From positions 248,001-312,000 of the forward strand of contig JAZKEF010000011.1 of the NCBI GenBank assembly GCA_040387195.1: a stretch of DNA of 64,000 nt, written 5' to 3'. Positions 8,398-16,639 of the stretch are shown in pieces. The position numbers and the translations under genes were made by a program. Numbering within the stretch: position 1 is the stretch's first letter; each line of letters opens with the position of its first letter. Below the pieces are notes generated by a model. That model was not told where the DNA came from and did not search any database. It saw only the letters and a list, made by a program, of their open reading frames with translations. This DNA is from UKL13-3 sp040387195. Its GTDB lineage: Bacteria > Bacteroidota > Bacteroidia > UKL13-3.

Positions 8398-9285
8398 ATG
8401 AAAAGACTAACACTTAAATCAATGATCGTAGCTTTAGCAATTGCTGCTACAGTTACAGCTAATGCACAATCCATTTCTTTTCCTCAACCGAGTCCTACTG
8501 CTTCATTCAGCCAGAACTTTGCTACTGCTAAGATTGAGGTATCGTATTCTCGTCCAAGCGCCAAAGGCCGTAAAGTTTTCGGTGATGTTGTTCCTTTTGG
8601 TAAATTATGGCGCACAGGTGCCAATAATGCTACTACCATCAGCTTTGGTGAAGATGTGAAACTGAATGGCATGGATGTAAAAGCAGGTAAATACGGTTTG
8701 CTTACCATTCCGGGTGAGTCGGAGTGGACGGTAATTATTACAAAAGACTTAACTGTAACAAGTGAAGATGGTTACAAAAAAGAAAATGATGCAGCACGTT
8801 TTACTGTTAAGCCAGGCAAAACAGCATCAACAATTGAAACCTTTACCATTGAAGTTGCGAACATTAAAAACAACGAAGCTGATTTGGACCTGAAATGGGA
8901 AAACACTGTGGTGAGCGTTAAAGTAACGGCTGATTACGATGCGAAAATTGCCAAACAAATTGATGATGTTATGGCTAAAGATACGCGTCCTTACTCAGGT
9001 GCGGCAAGCTATTATCTTGAAACAGGCAGAGACCTGAACAAAGCATTGGATTGGATTAACAAAGCTATCGCTTCATATCCCGGTGCATATTGGAACCTGT
9101 TGACCAAAGCTAAAATTCAGGTAGCAATGAAAGATTATAATGGAGCTATCGCTACTTCGATGCAATCATGGACATTAGCCAAAGAAGGTAACAATGATGC
9201 TTACATGAAAATGAACGAAGAGTTACAAGCTCAGATTAAAGCTAACCCGGCATACAAACCGGCTCCTGCTAAAAAGAAATCATAA
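8398..9285 (+). CDS. DUF2911 domain protein, exported
   Basis: A 295-residue protein with a signal peptide (MKRLTLKSMIVALAIAATVTANAQ, probable cleavage after Ala-Asn-Ala). The DUF2911 domain follows (residues about 25-170), recognisable from the YSRPSAKGRKVFG and LWRTGANNATTISF segments and the GKYGLLTIPG strand. The C-terminal third is helical with a TPR-like arrangement (LNKALDWINKAIASYPGAYWNLLTKAKI). It is a common periplasmic or surface protein of Bacteroidota with no established function. It is transcribed alone and followed by a clear terminator. Confidence 0.88.
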   Translation: MKRLTLKSMIVALAIAATVTANAQSISFPQPSPTASFSQNFATAKIEVSYSRPSAKGRKVFGDVVPFGKLWRTGANNATTISFGEDVKLNGMDVKAGKYGLLTIPGESEWTVIITKDLTVTSEDGYKKENDAARFTVKPGKTASTIETFTIEVANIKNNEADLDLKWENTVVSVKVTADYDAKIAKQIDDVMAKDTRPYSGAASYYLETGRDLNKALDWINKAIASYPGAYWNLLTKAKIQVAMKDYNGAIATSMQSWTLAKEGNNDAYMKMNEELQAQIKANPAYKPAPAKKKS

Positions 9286-9308
9286 GTAGTCGTATAGATT
9301 CTTAAAAG

Positions 9309-9341
9309 ACGCATCATTCTTCATTGAGTGATGCGTTTTTT
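9309..9341 (+). terminator. rho-independent terminator after DUF2911 gene
   Basis: ACGCATCA (9309-9316) pairs perfectly with TGATGCGT (9329-9336) around a 12-base loop, and six T follow. It ends the DUF2911 transcript 24 bases after its stop. The hairpin could also stop minus-strand transcripts from the symporter side. Confidence 0.8.
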
Positions 9342-9362
9342 GTTACCGTTGACTAGGCTAAG

Positions 9363-11090
9363 TTAAATTATTGAATTTGTGTATTCGTTGCTCGCGTCAA
9401 CTTTTCTTGGAAAACACAGTGCAATGCACACAACGAGTAAACAGCCAATAACATTCAGCCACAGGAATGAAACAATATCGGCTACATAAACTGTAATTAC
9501 ACCTGCTTCGGCTATTAGTGCTGCATAAAAAACAGCTTTGCTGCCAACCTTTTTCAAATAGAAAGCTACCACAAAAATACCAAGCATTGTTCCATAAAAC
9601 AGACTGCCCAATATGTTTACCGCTTCAATCAAACTTCCCAATTGTGAAGCAAACATGGCCGTTGCAATGCAAAACAGTCCCCAAAAAAGCGTAATCCATT
9701 TAGATGCTTTGTAATAATGAATATCCGTTCGGTCGGGTGCCCACATCCGTTTGTATAAATCAATAACAGTGGAAGAGGCGAGTGAATTCAGGGCTGCAGC
9801 AATACTTCCCCACGCTGCTAAAAAGATAACGGCTATCAGTAATCCGATTAATCCTTTCGGTAAATGATGAACCACAAAGTACAAGAAGATATAATTGGTA
9901 TCGTTCACATCGGCCGTTTTATCCGCTTGTTTAATAAGTGCTATTGCCTGTTTGCGCGTTTGTTGTTTACTGTTTTCAGTTTCACGCAACGCCTGCTTAC
10001 TGTTTTCGGTTTGCTGTTCATTATTGTTGTGGATTGCATCTACCAATGAGGCGGCTTGTTGTTGCGAGAGTTTGTTGAGCGAGTCTTGTTGCGTTTGCAA
10101 TACAACGAGCTCCTTTTTATAAATACTGTTTTCAACCTTCTCTAATTGTTTCTGGTTAAAGAAAACAGGAGAGTTGTAGAAGAGATAAAACGAAAATACC
10201 AATGCACCAATCAATAATATCAAAAACTGCATAGGCACCTTTACCAGACCGTTCATCAATAATCCCATGCGGCTTTCTTTAATATTTTTAGCCGTAAGGT
10301 ACCGTCCAACCTGACTTTGGTCGGTTCCGAAATAGGAGAGTGCTAAGAAAAAACCACCAATCAATCCGCTCCAGATATTGTATTTATCTTTCCACCAATG
10401 GCTATCCGTTACATCAATTTTAGTTTCAATGATATTCAGCTTGCCCATTTTACCCGCAACCTGCAAGGCATCCGTAAAACCAACATTATCGGGTAATAGA
10501 TGCACCACCATATAACCGGCCAAAAACATCCCGATAAATACAATGAATAGTTGTTGCATCTGCGTATACGCAACAGCCTTGGCTCCACCCGTCATCGTAT
10601 AAATAATAAGCAATCCGCCCATGACTACATTGGTGAGGTAAATATTCCAACCTAATAAGGATGATAAAATAATGGATGGAGCATAAATACTGATGCCGGT
10701 AGAAAGTCCGCGCGATATTAAAAACAGGGAAGAGGTAAGCGCCCGTGTTCTCAAATCGAAGCGTTGCTCTAAGTATTCGTATGCGGTGTATACTTTCAGT
10801 TTATGGAAAATAGGAACAAAGGTGATGCACAATACAACCATGGCTAATGGTAAACCAAAATAGTATTGTACGAACCTCATTCCATCCGTGTATGCTTGTC
10901 CGGGGGCCGAAAGAAAGGTGATGGCGCTGGCCTGTGTCCCCATAATGGAAAGCAGGATCAGGAACCAGCTCATCGAGTTGTTGCTTTTAAAATAACTGTC
11001 TAAGTTTTTCTCATGCGCGCTTTTGTATACTCCATAGCTGATAACGGCAATCAAAGTGGCTATTAATACAATCCAGTCAATTCCACTCAT
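9363..11090 (-). CDS. sodium:solute symporter (SSS family)
   Basis: A 575-residue inner-membrane transporter of the SSS family, with about 13 membrane helices and the typical N-terminus (MSGIDWIVLIATLIAVISYGVYKS). GTQASAITFLSAPGQAY, a stretch that contributes to the sodium and substrate site in this family, lies at about residues 51-67. Between helices, at about residues 315-390, is an unusually long hydrophilic, Gln-rich, probably coiled-coil insert containing the repeated word TENSKQ. It co-transports Na+ with an unknown solute (sugar, sialic acid or an organic acid are all possible). It starts 2 bases after the stop of the YciI-like gene, so the two are in one operon. Confidence 0.88.
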   Translation of the reverse strand: MSGIDWIVLIATLIAVISYGVYKSAHEKNLDSYFKSNNSMSWFLILLSIMGTQASAITFLSAPGQAYTDGMRFVQYYFGLPLAMVVLCITFVPIFHKLKVYTAYEYLEQRFDLRTRALTSSLFLISRGLSTGISIYAPSIILSSLLGWNIYLTNVVMGGLLIIYTMTGGAKAVAYTQMQQLFIVFIGMFLAGYMVVHLLPDNVGFTDALQVAGKMGKLNIIETKIDVTDSHWWKDKYNIWSGLIGGFFLALSYFGTDQSQVGRYLTAKNIKESRMGLLMNGLVKVPMQFLILLIGALVFSFYLFYNSPVFFNQKQLEKVENSIYKKELVVLQTQQDSLNKLSQQQAASLVDAIHNNNEQQTENSKQALRETENSKQQTRKQAIALIKQADKTADVNDTNYIFLYFVVHHLPKGLIGLLIAVIFLAAWGSIAAALNSLASSTVIDLYKRMWAPDRTDIHYYKASKWITLFWGLFCIATAMFASQLGSLIEAVNILGSLFYGTMLGIFVVAFYLKKVGSKAVFYAALIAEAGVITVYVADIVSFLWLNVIGCLLVVCIALCFPRKVDASNEYTNSII

Positions 11091-11092
11091 CC

Positions 11093-11542
11093 TTAATGAT
11101 CTTTGCTTGAGATGGTTTCGTGGATCGGATTCACCAACATGAGTGCGGCTGAACCATACCAGGGATGAAGCTCCATGATTAAACGTCCGGCCTGAACTGC
11201 GGGATCTGTTTCGGTTAATTTTTTCGCTTCTTCAATCGTTTTCACATCAAAAAGGTAAATTCCGCGTATGTCGCCTTGGTCCAGAAAAGGACCGGCCACT
11301 ACCAGCTTTCCGGCCTTAGCCATACGGCCAATGTTTTCCATATGAGCGGCCTGAAGTTTAGCTGCCGTTGCAGAATCCTGGTTTCGGTTGGGACCCTTTT
11401 TGAGGAATGCCATTACATAAGGTTTCATTCCGTATTCATCTGCTTTGAGCGAATCGGCCAGTTGTTTGTTAAACTGTTTTTGTTGGGCATGAGCAGCCGA
11501 TACACATAAGGTGACTGCGAGCAGGAGTAAGTAGTTTTTCAT
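11093..11542 (-). CDS. YciI-like protein with signal peptide
   Basis: A 149-residue protein starting at the ATG at 11542. I prefer this start to the longer frame because it puts a clean signal peptide (MKNYLLLLAVTLCVSAAHAQ) at the N-terminus. The mature part is a YciI-type ferredoxin-like domain: YVMAFLKKGPNR, then HMENIGRMAKAGKLVVAGPF with the typical Gly-Pro-Phe turn, then GIYLFDVKTIEEAKKLTETDPAV. YciI-like domains are small dimeric folds, usually cytoplasmic, and their substrates are unknown; here it is exported. It is in an operon with the downstream symporter. Confidence 0.82.
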   Translation of the reverse strand: MKNYLLLLAVTLCVSAAHAQQKQFNKQLADSLKADEYGMKPYVMAFLKKGPNRNQDSATAAKLQAAHMENIGRMAKAGKLVVAGPFLDQGDIRGIYLFDVKTIEEAKKLTETDPAVQAGRLIMELHPWYGSAALMLVNPIHETISSKDH

Positions 11543-11709
11543 CAGGAGAAATATTGGGTAAATAAATAAAACAAGATTACCTCCAGCACCAACGCACTGA
11601 TAACTGTAATGTACCATGTATTGAAATTTTCGTCTTTATTCATTTTTAACATTCTTATTAGCGTGTGCTAAATGTTTGAAATTTAGGTTCTATTGAATCT
11701 TTTTTTTTT

Positions 11710-12246
11710 ACCGCAGCGTTCGCAACGTCATTGTCTCTAGGGACGCAGAGAGCACAGCATTCAGAGACTTGCGTTTACTTGCTATTGATTACTCTTTTGA
11801 TTCCATCTTTTAGAAAGATAACATTAAAGTTAATTAATAATCCGAGTTTACATTTTGCCAATTTCAAATAGGTTAATGTTTGGGCTAAAAAAATATCATT
11901 TAATGCTTCAACAGCTTTTACTTCAATGAGAAATCTGTTCTCCATTGTTATGTCTGCTCTATAGCCACATTCCAATTTCACTTCTTCATACACCAATGGC
12001 AGTGGCTTTTCCTTCAGTACAAGTAATCCCGTTTTCTTTAATTCATAGAACAAACACTCTTTGTATGCCGATTCTAACAAGCCCGGACCAAGCGTTCTGT
12101 GAACTTTAAATGCAGCATCTAATGCTAATGTGGCTATTTCATTTTCTGTTAAATTGTTTTTCATGGGGTTTAATATTTATTGATAAGGGCATTCCCGCTG
12201 TGCCCGTTGCGTCCCAAAAGTCTGAGGTCGCTGTGCACGCTGCGGT
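11710..12246. mobile_element. GxxExxY cassette A with imperfect terminal inverted repeats
   Basis: The GxxExxY gene is enclosed by inverted arms of about 50 bases. The left arm starts ACCGCAGCGT (11710-11719) and contains GGGACGCAGAGAGCACAGC (11740-11758). The right arm ends ACGCTGCGGT (12237-12246) and contains the matching complement GCTGTGCCCGTTGCGTCCC (12197-12215). A T-run flanks the left end and AAAAA-type sequence flanks the right end. No transposase is present, so it would be non-autonomous. The mobile interpretation is inference; the inverted arms are directly visible. Confidence 0.55.
11775..12164 (-). CDS. GxxExxY protein (copy A)
   Basis: A 129-residue protein of the GxxExxY family, named for its motif, seen here as GPGLLESAYKE (residues about 27-37). 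Other family landmarks are present: ALDAAFKVHRTLGPGLLE, a central RADITMENRFLIEVKAVE with an E-x-K in a strand that resembles PD-(D/E)XK nuclease cores, and LGLLINFNV. The nuclease idea is an inference from the ADI..x9..EVK spacing. The biological role is unknown. It sits inside inverted arms (11710-12246). A second, diverged copy (about 40% identical by eye) lies at 19357-19740. Confidence 0.85.
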   Translation of the reverse strand: MKNNLTENEIATLALDAAFKVHRTLGPGLLESAYKECLFYELKKTGLLVLKEKPLPLVYEEVKLECGYRADITMENRFLIEVKAVEALNDIFLAQTLTYLKLAKCKLGLLINFNVIFLKDGIKRVINSK

Positions 12247-12252
12247 TAAAAA

Positions 12253-14808
12253 TTATTTTCCGAGTTCGATTAGGTTTACCATTAAGCGATATGCTCCCGG
12301 CACACCTGCGGGGAGTTCGCGAAAGAAAACCAATCCTGTATAAATGAAGTTTCCTTTGCCATGTTTAGCAATCAGTAACGCACCTTTGTTTGCTTTTTCA
12401 TTCGGGTCGGCCATGCTGATGGGGGCCACGTAATTGGAATCCCAGTCGCCTCCATGATAGATGCTGCGCTCCTGAATCCACCCTTCAAAATCTTTATCTG
12501 TAATTTTATTTGGAGTGTTAAACACCGGATGGTTTGGCAGCTCCATAACAATTTTTGCTTCTTCATCGGTGATGCGATCGCGTGTAATTTTAAAAGGGTA
12601 GGGACCAATATCGGATTTAAACGGACCGGCAAAACTATTGGTATTGTATTGCACAATGAGGTTACCTCCGTTGCTAACGTACTCCATCAGTTTGGGTTTG
12701 AAGGATGCCAGTTTCTCATTGGTATTGTATGCCCGCACACCGGTTAATATTGCATCATATATACTCAATGATTCTTTTGCCAGCATATCATCCGTTAGCG
12801 TAATTACCTCATAACCCAATTGCGTGAGGCTTGGAGCCACTTCATCACCTGCACCGGGAATATACCCAATCCGTTTGCTTTTGGTCTTTACATCAAGCTT
12901 AACGAGTTTGATTTCAGCTTCGGGGAACAAGGTTTGAACCGGGATATGGTCATATTTAATTTCTTTGATGCCTTTGGTGTATTCGATGCCATCGACAATA
13001 ACACTTAATTTAATTGTGGTATCTCTCGATAAGCCCGAAGGTTTAATTTTAATGGAGTACGAACTTTCAGAACCTTTTTTATTTAGTTTGAACTCGCATG
13101 ATGTATATGATTTACCAGCTGCTGCAGATCTAGTCGCTAAAAAGAGTTCTTCCGAACCATCACCAATGCATGATATTGTCCAATCTTTCGGAAGTCCAAT
13201 TTCAAAGCGCCCCGCAACACTGTCTCTGCCTGCTTTCAATTTGATTTTGAACTCTTTCTCCTGATCACTACCAAACACAGCAATATTTTCAGCCAGATTA
13301 ATCATTACAGGAGGCGTAATCACCAATGGTCTGTATTGTTCTCCTTTTTCGGGGTCAACCCATCGATATTGAAAAGTATAAAAAACATTTTGTCCTTCAA
13401 TAGCAGCGTGTCCTGAGCTGTTTAAAGATACTTCCGGAGCAGAACGGTTAAACATATCATCTATCACAAACATGCTGTTTTGGATAGGATGTTTTAAATG
13501 ATGTGGTTGCGATATCTGGTCGCTTTTACCGTAGAGTGATTGGAATGAATAAATACCCAATTCGTTTTTTCGGAGCGTTTTATTGATTGTTGTATCAAAG
13601 GAGAGAAAATCATTCATGAGATTTCCGGCCATTTGAAGTTTGTATAATTGATTGGCATCTGTATTTCTGGCAATTACTGAAACGGCTAGCTTTTGCTTGC
13701 TGCCAAGCGTAATATTGGCTTCAGAACTTGTTGCATCAACCACAATCCCATGCATATTCAGTACGATGGAATTAGCGAGCATCACTTTGTGGGCCAACGA
13801 TGTATTGTTACGCAACACACTGAGTTCAGTTCCAATTTTCGAAAATGCAGGAAGGCTTAATTCCGGATGTTCTATCTTGTAGTTTTTGATTGTCTCCGTA
13901 ATCATCTTTCCAACCTTCTCACTTCCTTTTACCCGGTTCCACGTAAAATCAATCCCGTCAAAAATATCCTTTAGTCCTGCAGTATCTCCTTTAATGGGTT
14001 TAAAATATTCAAGCTGTTCACCACGTTGCCGTGCGCTTCCAAAACCCTGACTCTTATGCATGCTGCGGCTTTCGGCTGCAATTTCGCCATAACTTTTTCC
14101 GAGCAACGGATTGTAAACACCGACATCCAGTTTCAACAATTTGCTCATATCGGCATTGGGATTAAAGAAACGGGCTGCACTGTTGTAAAACAACCTGCGG
14201 GTTTTCCATGCTTCAACGTATTTTAATTGCTCAGGGAATTTTGTCGGGTCGGCTGCTGCATCAAAGGCCTCTTCGGCTAAGATGGCTGAAGTAGTATGGT
14301 GACCATGTCCACCACTGCCATCGGTTGCAAAACGCGTAATGATGATATCGGGACGAAAGTTGCGGATCACCCAAACCATATCAGAAAGGATAGAGTCCTT
14401 GTTCCACTTTTTCAATGTCTCATCCGGTGATTTGCTGTAACCAAAATCATAAGCCCTGGTAAAAAATTGTTCGCCACCATCAATTCTGCGTGCTGCCAAT
14501 AATTCCTGTGTGCGGATAACACCAAGTTCGATGCCTTGCTCAGGACCAATGAGATTTTGTCCGCCATCACCACGGGTTAAGCTTAAATAGCCGGTACGTA
14601 GACATTTTTCATTGGCTAAATAGGCAATGAGTCTTGTATTCTCATCATCGGGATGTGCGGCAATGTATAATACCGAACCTACCGTGTTGAGTTTTTTCAA
14701 CTGCAATAAAACCTCGCTTGAGGTGTAGGAGCGGGGAGCTTGCGCTTTGGAAAGAAGAAAGAAGGAAGAGGAAAGAAAAAAGAATGTGGTTATGATTCGG
14801 TTGAGCAT
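12253..14808 (-). CDS. PIG-L (LmbE) family deacetylase, large exported form
   Basis: An 851-residue protein with a signal peptide (first about 22 residues, ending in KAQA). The PIG-L deacetylase domain covers about residues 45-270: the zinc-binding AHPDDE motif is at residues 51-56, LTRGDGGQN follows, and GSGGHGHHTTS supplies the third metal ligand. These enzymes remove acetyl groups from N-acetylglucosamine-type sugars. The middle part is beta-rich, with NPCBM-like or Ig-like character. The last about 200 residues (RIGYIPGAGDEVAPSLTQLGY, then LILTGVRAYN-like strands) resemble a ThuA/glutamine-amidotransferase-like fold. This long architecture is common in Bacteroidota. It probably acts on a glycan in the periplasm or at the surface. 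Confidence 0.87.
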   Translation of the reverse strand: MLNRIITTFFFLSSSFFLLSKAQAPRSYTSSEVLLQLKKLNTVGSVLYIAAHPDDENTRLIAYLANEKCLRTGYLSLTRGDGGQNLIGPEQGIELGVIRTQELLAARRIDGGEQFFTRAYDFGYSKSPDETLKKWNKDSILSDMVWVIRNFRPDIIITRFATDGSGGHGHHTTSAILAEEAFDAAADPTKFPEQLKYVEAWKTRRLFYNSAARFFNPNADMSKLLKLDVGVYNPLLGKSYGEIAAESRSMHKSQGFGSARQRGEQLEYFKPIKGDTAGLKDIFDGIDFTWNRVKGSEKVGKMITETIKNYKIEHPELSLPAFSKIGTELSVLRNNTSLAHKVMLANSIVLNMHGIVVDATSSEANITLGSKQKLAVSVIARNTDANQLYKLQMAGNLMNDFLSFDTTINKTLRKNELGIYSFQSLYGKSDQISQPHHLKHPIQNSMFVIDDMFNRSAPEVSLNSSGHAAIEGQNVFYTFQYRWVDPEKGEQYRPLVITPPVMINLAENIAVFGSDQEKEFKIKLKAGRDSVAGRFEIGLPKDWTISCIGDGSEELFLATRSAAAGKSYTSCEFKLNKKGSESSYSIKIKPSGLSRDTTIKLSVIVDGIEYTKGIKEIKYDHIPVQTLFPEAEIKLVKLDVKTKSKRIGYIPGAGDEVAPSLTQLGYEVITLTDDMLAKESLSIYDAILTGVRAYNTNEKLASFKPKLMEYVSNGGNLIVQYNTNSFAGPFKSDIGPYPFKITRDRITDEEAKIVMELPNHPVFNTPNKITDKDFEGWIQERSIYHGGDWDSNYVAPISMADPNEKANKGALLIAKHGKGNFIYTGLVFFRELPAGVPGAYRLMVNLIELGK

Positions 14809-15039
14809 ACGTTTTGCGATTTTACATAAGGGATGAACAACGAAAATCGTTTTTTTTATTGTACGTACAAATAATAATTCGGTGAACGGTAAACGTAGCG
14901 GAGATTAGCTCCCTGTAACAGTAATTTTGCCAAGGACAGAATGGTGTTCTGTTATAGGTGTTTCCCGCAGATCGCGCGGATTATGCAGAAAAAAAATCAG
15001 CGCCATCCCCTTGGTCTGCAGGAACCTTTAACGTATTAA
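14809..15039. other. intergenic region with a CGCAGAT-type repeat scrap
   Basis: This is the 231-base gap between the DUF1501 and PIG-L genes. At 14967-15003 it contains CCCGCAGATCGCGCGGATT followed by an A-rich tract and ATCAGCG, a pattern seen in dispersed intergenic repeats of this phylum. A small hairpin AACGA-AAA-TCGTT with a T-run lies near 14838-14858. No gene is visible. Confidence 0.4.
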
Positions 15040-16617
15040 CTACCTCGAAACAAGCATATTTTTCATTACCTGTGCAGCACCTTGCTGAATCTGGTAATAA
15101 TACAATCCATTTGCCAGGTGTGTGGTGTTGATGGTAAGCTCCGATTTACCTTCAGGGTATGTTGCCTCTTTGAGTACATCCAGTAGTTTACCCGATGTAT
15201 CATATAAGCACACGCGAATTAATCCACCCTGACTGATGAATTGGATGGTGGTGTATTCATTGCAAGGGTTTGGATAATTGCTTACACTCTCCGGATTAAG
15301 CAAATCCTGCTCGCTGATGCCGGTCGTATTGGTATTGATAACATTGAGTGTAGGGTATGGTTTGAGCATGGTATTGTTCAGCTCTACATCGCTTACACCA
15401 AACCAGTTCTTTAAAATGGTGCTGTACACCGAGCGAAAATCATATTGCATCGGGATATTATCGTTTGCGGTTGCACTTGCCGGAATTACCGGGTTGGTAC
15501 CCAATAAACCTCCGTTTACTTTGGTGCCAAATAAGAACAAAGGTGCTGCTGCACCGTGGTCAGTTCCTAAACTGTCGTTCGAAACAATGCGTCTTCCAAA
15601 CTCACTGAAAGTCATTCCCAGTACACGGTCGGCTACATTCAGTTTCTTCAAATCGTCCTGAAATGCATTAACGGCAACCGAAATGTTGGAAAGCAACCTT
15701 GCATGGTTACCGGTATCGGTAGCTCCTGCAACAACCTGTTGTGCATGTGTATCAAAACCTCCCAAACTTACCATGTAAACTTTGGTTTTTAAGCCACCGG
15801 CAATCAGTTGTGCTACAATTTTTAATTGATCGGATAAAGAGTTTTGTCCAGCAGTAGGATATAATGTTGACAGGTTGGTGGCTTTTCCGGCAGCTGCTTT
15901 GATGACAGCAGAATATTGCTGGGTTTGTTGTGCCACCAATCTTAAAAAGGTAAGCTCATGTCCTGCCGGTGTATTGGGTGCGGGATCTACAGTTCCTGTT
16001 ACAAACTGATAGAAAGAAGTAGGATCAGTTATACTCATGGCCAGTGATGCATCCGTTCCCTGAAAAGCAGGTGAAATCATATAACCGATCTGGATGGCAG
16101 GAGGGTCGGGGAAATTGGCATTGGGATAGTTGGTTGGAAAATCAACATACTCCTGATCGAGGTAACGGCCCATCCAACCGGTGTCGAGTGTTTGATCGGC
16201 ATCGCTTCCTGTAAGCCATATATCGGTTGCCCTGAAATGTGAATAGTTCGGATTGGGATACCCCACGCTTTGAATGATACTCACCATTCCGTTATTGTAC
16301 ATATTGCGCAACTCCGTCATTCCGGGATGCAAACCGGTTGCTGCCGTATTGGTCATGCTTAGTACTTTGCTTTCTGCAATGGCTACATTGCCACGCACTG
16401 CCATCAGCTTGCTGTATTGATCCAATGGAATTACCGTATTCACACCATCGTTTCCACCATTCAATTGGATTAACACCAACACGCGGTCATCGTGTTCGGC
16501 TTTTCCCAAAAACTGGATCAACGGGTTTTCGGCAAATGCTTTAACACCCATTCCATTAATCACTACGGGAGCAAGTCCTCCTGTTATACTTTTGCGTAAA
16601 AAATCTTTTCTGTTCAT
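15040..16617 (-). CDS. DUF1501 protein with T9SS type A sorting domain
   Basis: A 525-residue exported protein. The N-terminus MNRKDFLRKSITGG is a Tat-like variant (Arg-Lys rather than Arg-Arg) followed by a hydrophobic stretch. The main body (about 45-430) is DUF1501, an alkaline-phosphatase/sulfatase-like fold: LIQLNGGNDGVNTVIPL, LHPGMTELRNMY, GGFDTHAQQ and TFSEFGRRIVSN with GTDHGAAAPLFLFG are all family landmarks. The last about 75 residues (SNYPNPCNEYTTIQF ... GLYYYQI ... KNMLVSR) form a type A sorting domain for the type IX secretion system, so it ends up at the surface or outside. It lies 22 bases after the DUF1800 gene. Activity unknown. Confidence 0.92.
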   Translation of the reverse strand: MNRKDFLRKSITGGLAPVVINGMGVKAFAENPLIQFLGKAEHDDRVLVLIQLNGGNDGVNTVIPLDQYSKLMAVRGNVAIAESKVLSMTNTAATGLHPGMTELRNMYNNGMVSIIQSVGYPNPNYSHFRATDIWLTGSDADQTLDTGWMGRYLDQEYVDFPTNYPNANFPDPPAIQIGYMISPAFQGTDASLAMSITDPTSFYQFVTGTVDPAPNTPAGHELTFLRLVAQQTQQYSAVIKAAAGKATNLSTLYPTAGQNSLSDQLKIVAQLIAGGLKTKVYMVSLGGFDTHAQQVVAGATDTGNHARLLSNISVAVNAFQDDLKKLNVADRVLGMTFSEFGRRIVSNDSLGTDHGAAAPLFLFGTKVNGGLLGTNPVIPASATANDNIPMQYDFRSVYSTILKNWFGVSDVELNNTMLKPYPTLNVINTNTTGISEQDLLNPESVSNYPNPCNEYTTIQFISQGGLIRVCLYDTSGKLLDVLKEATYPEGKSELTINTTHLANGLYYYQIQQGAAQVMKNMLVSR

Positions 16618-16639
16618 ACGTGTAGAATTAAGAGGGTAA

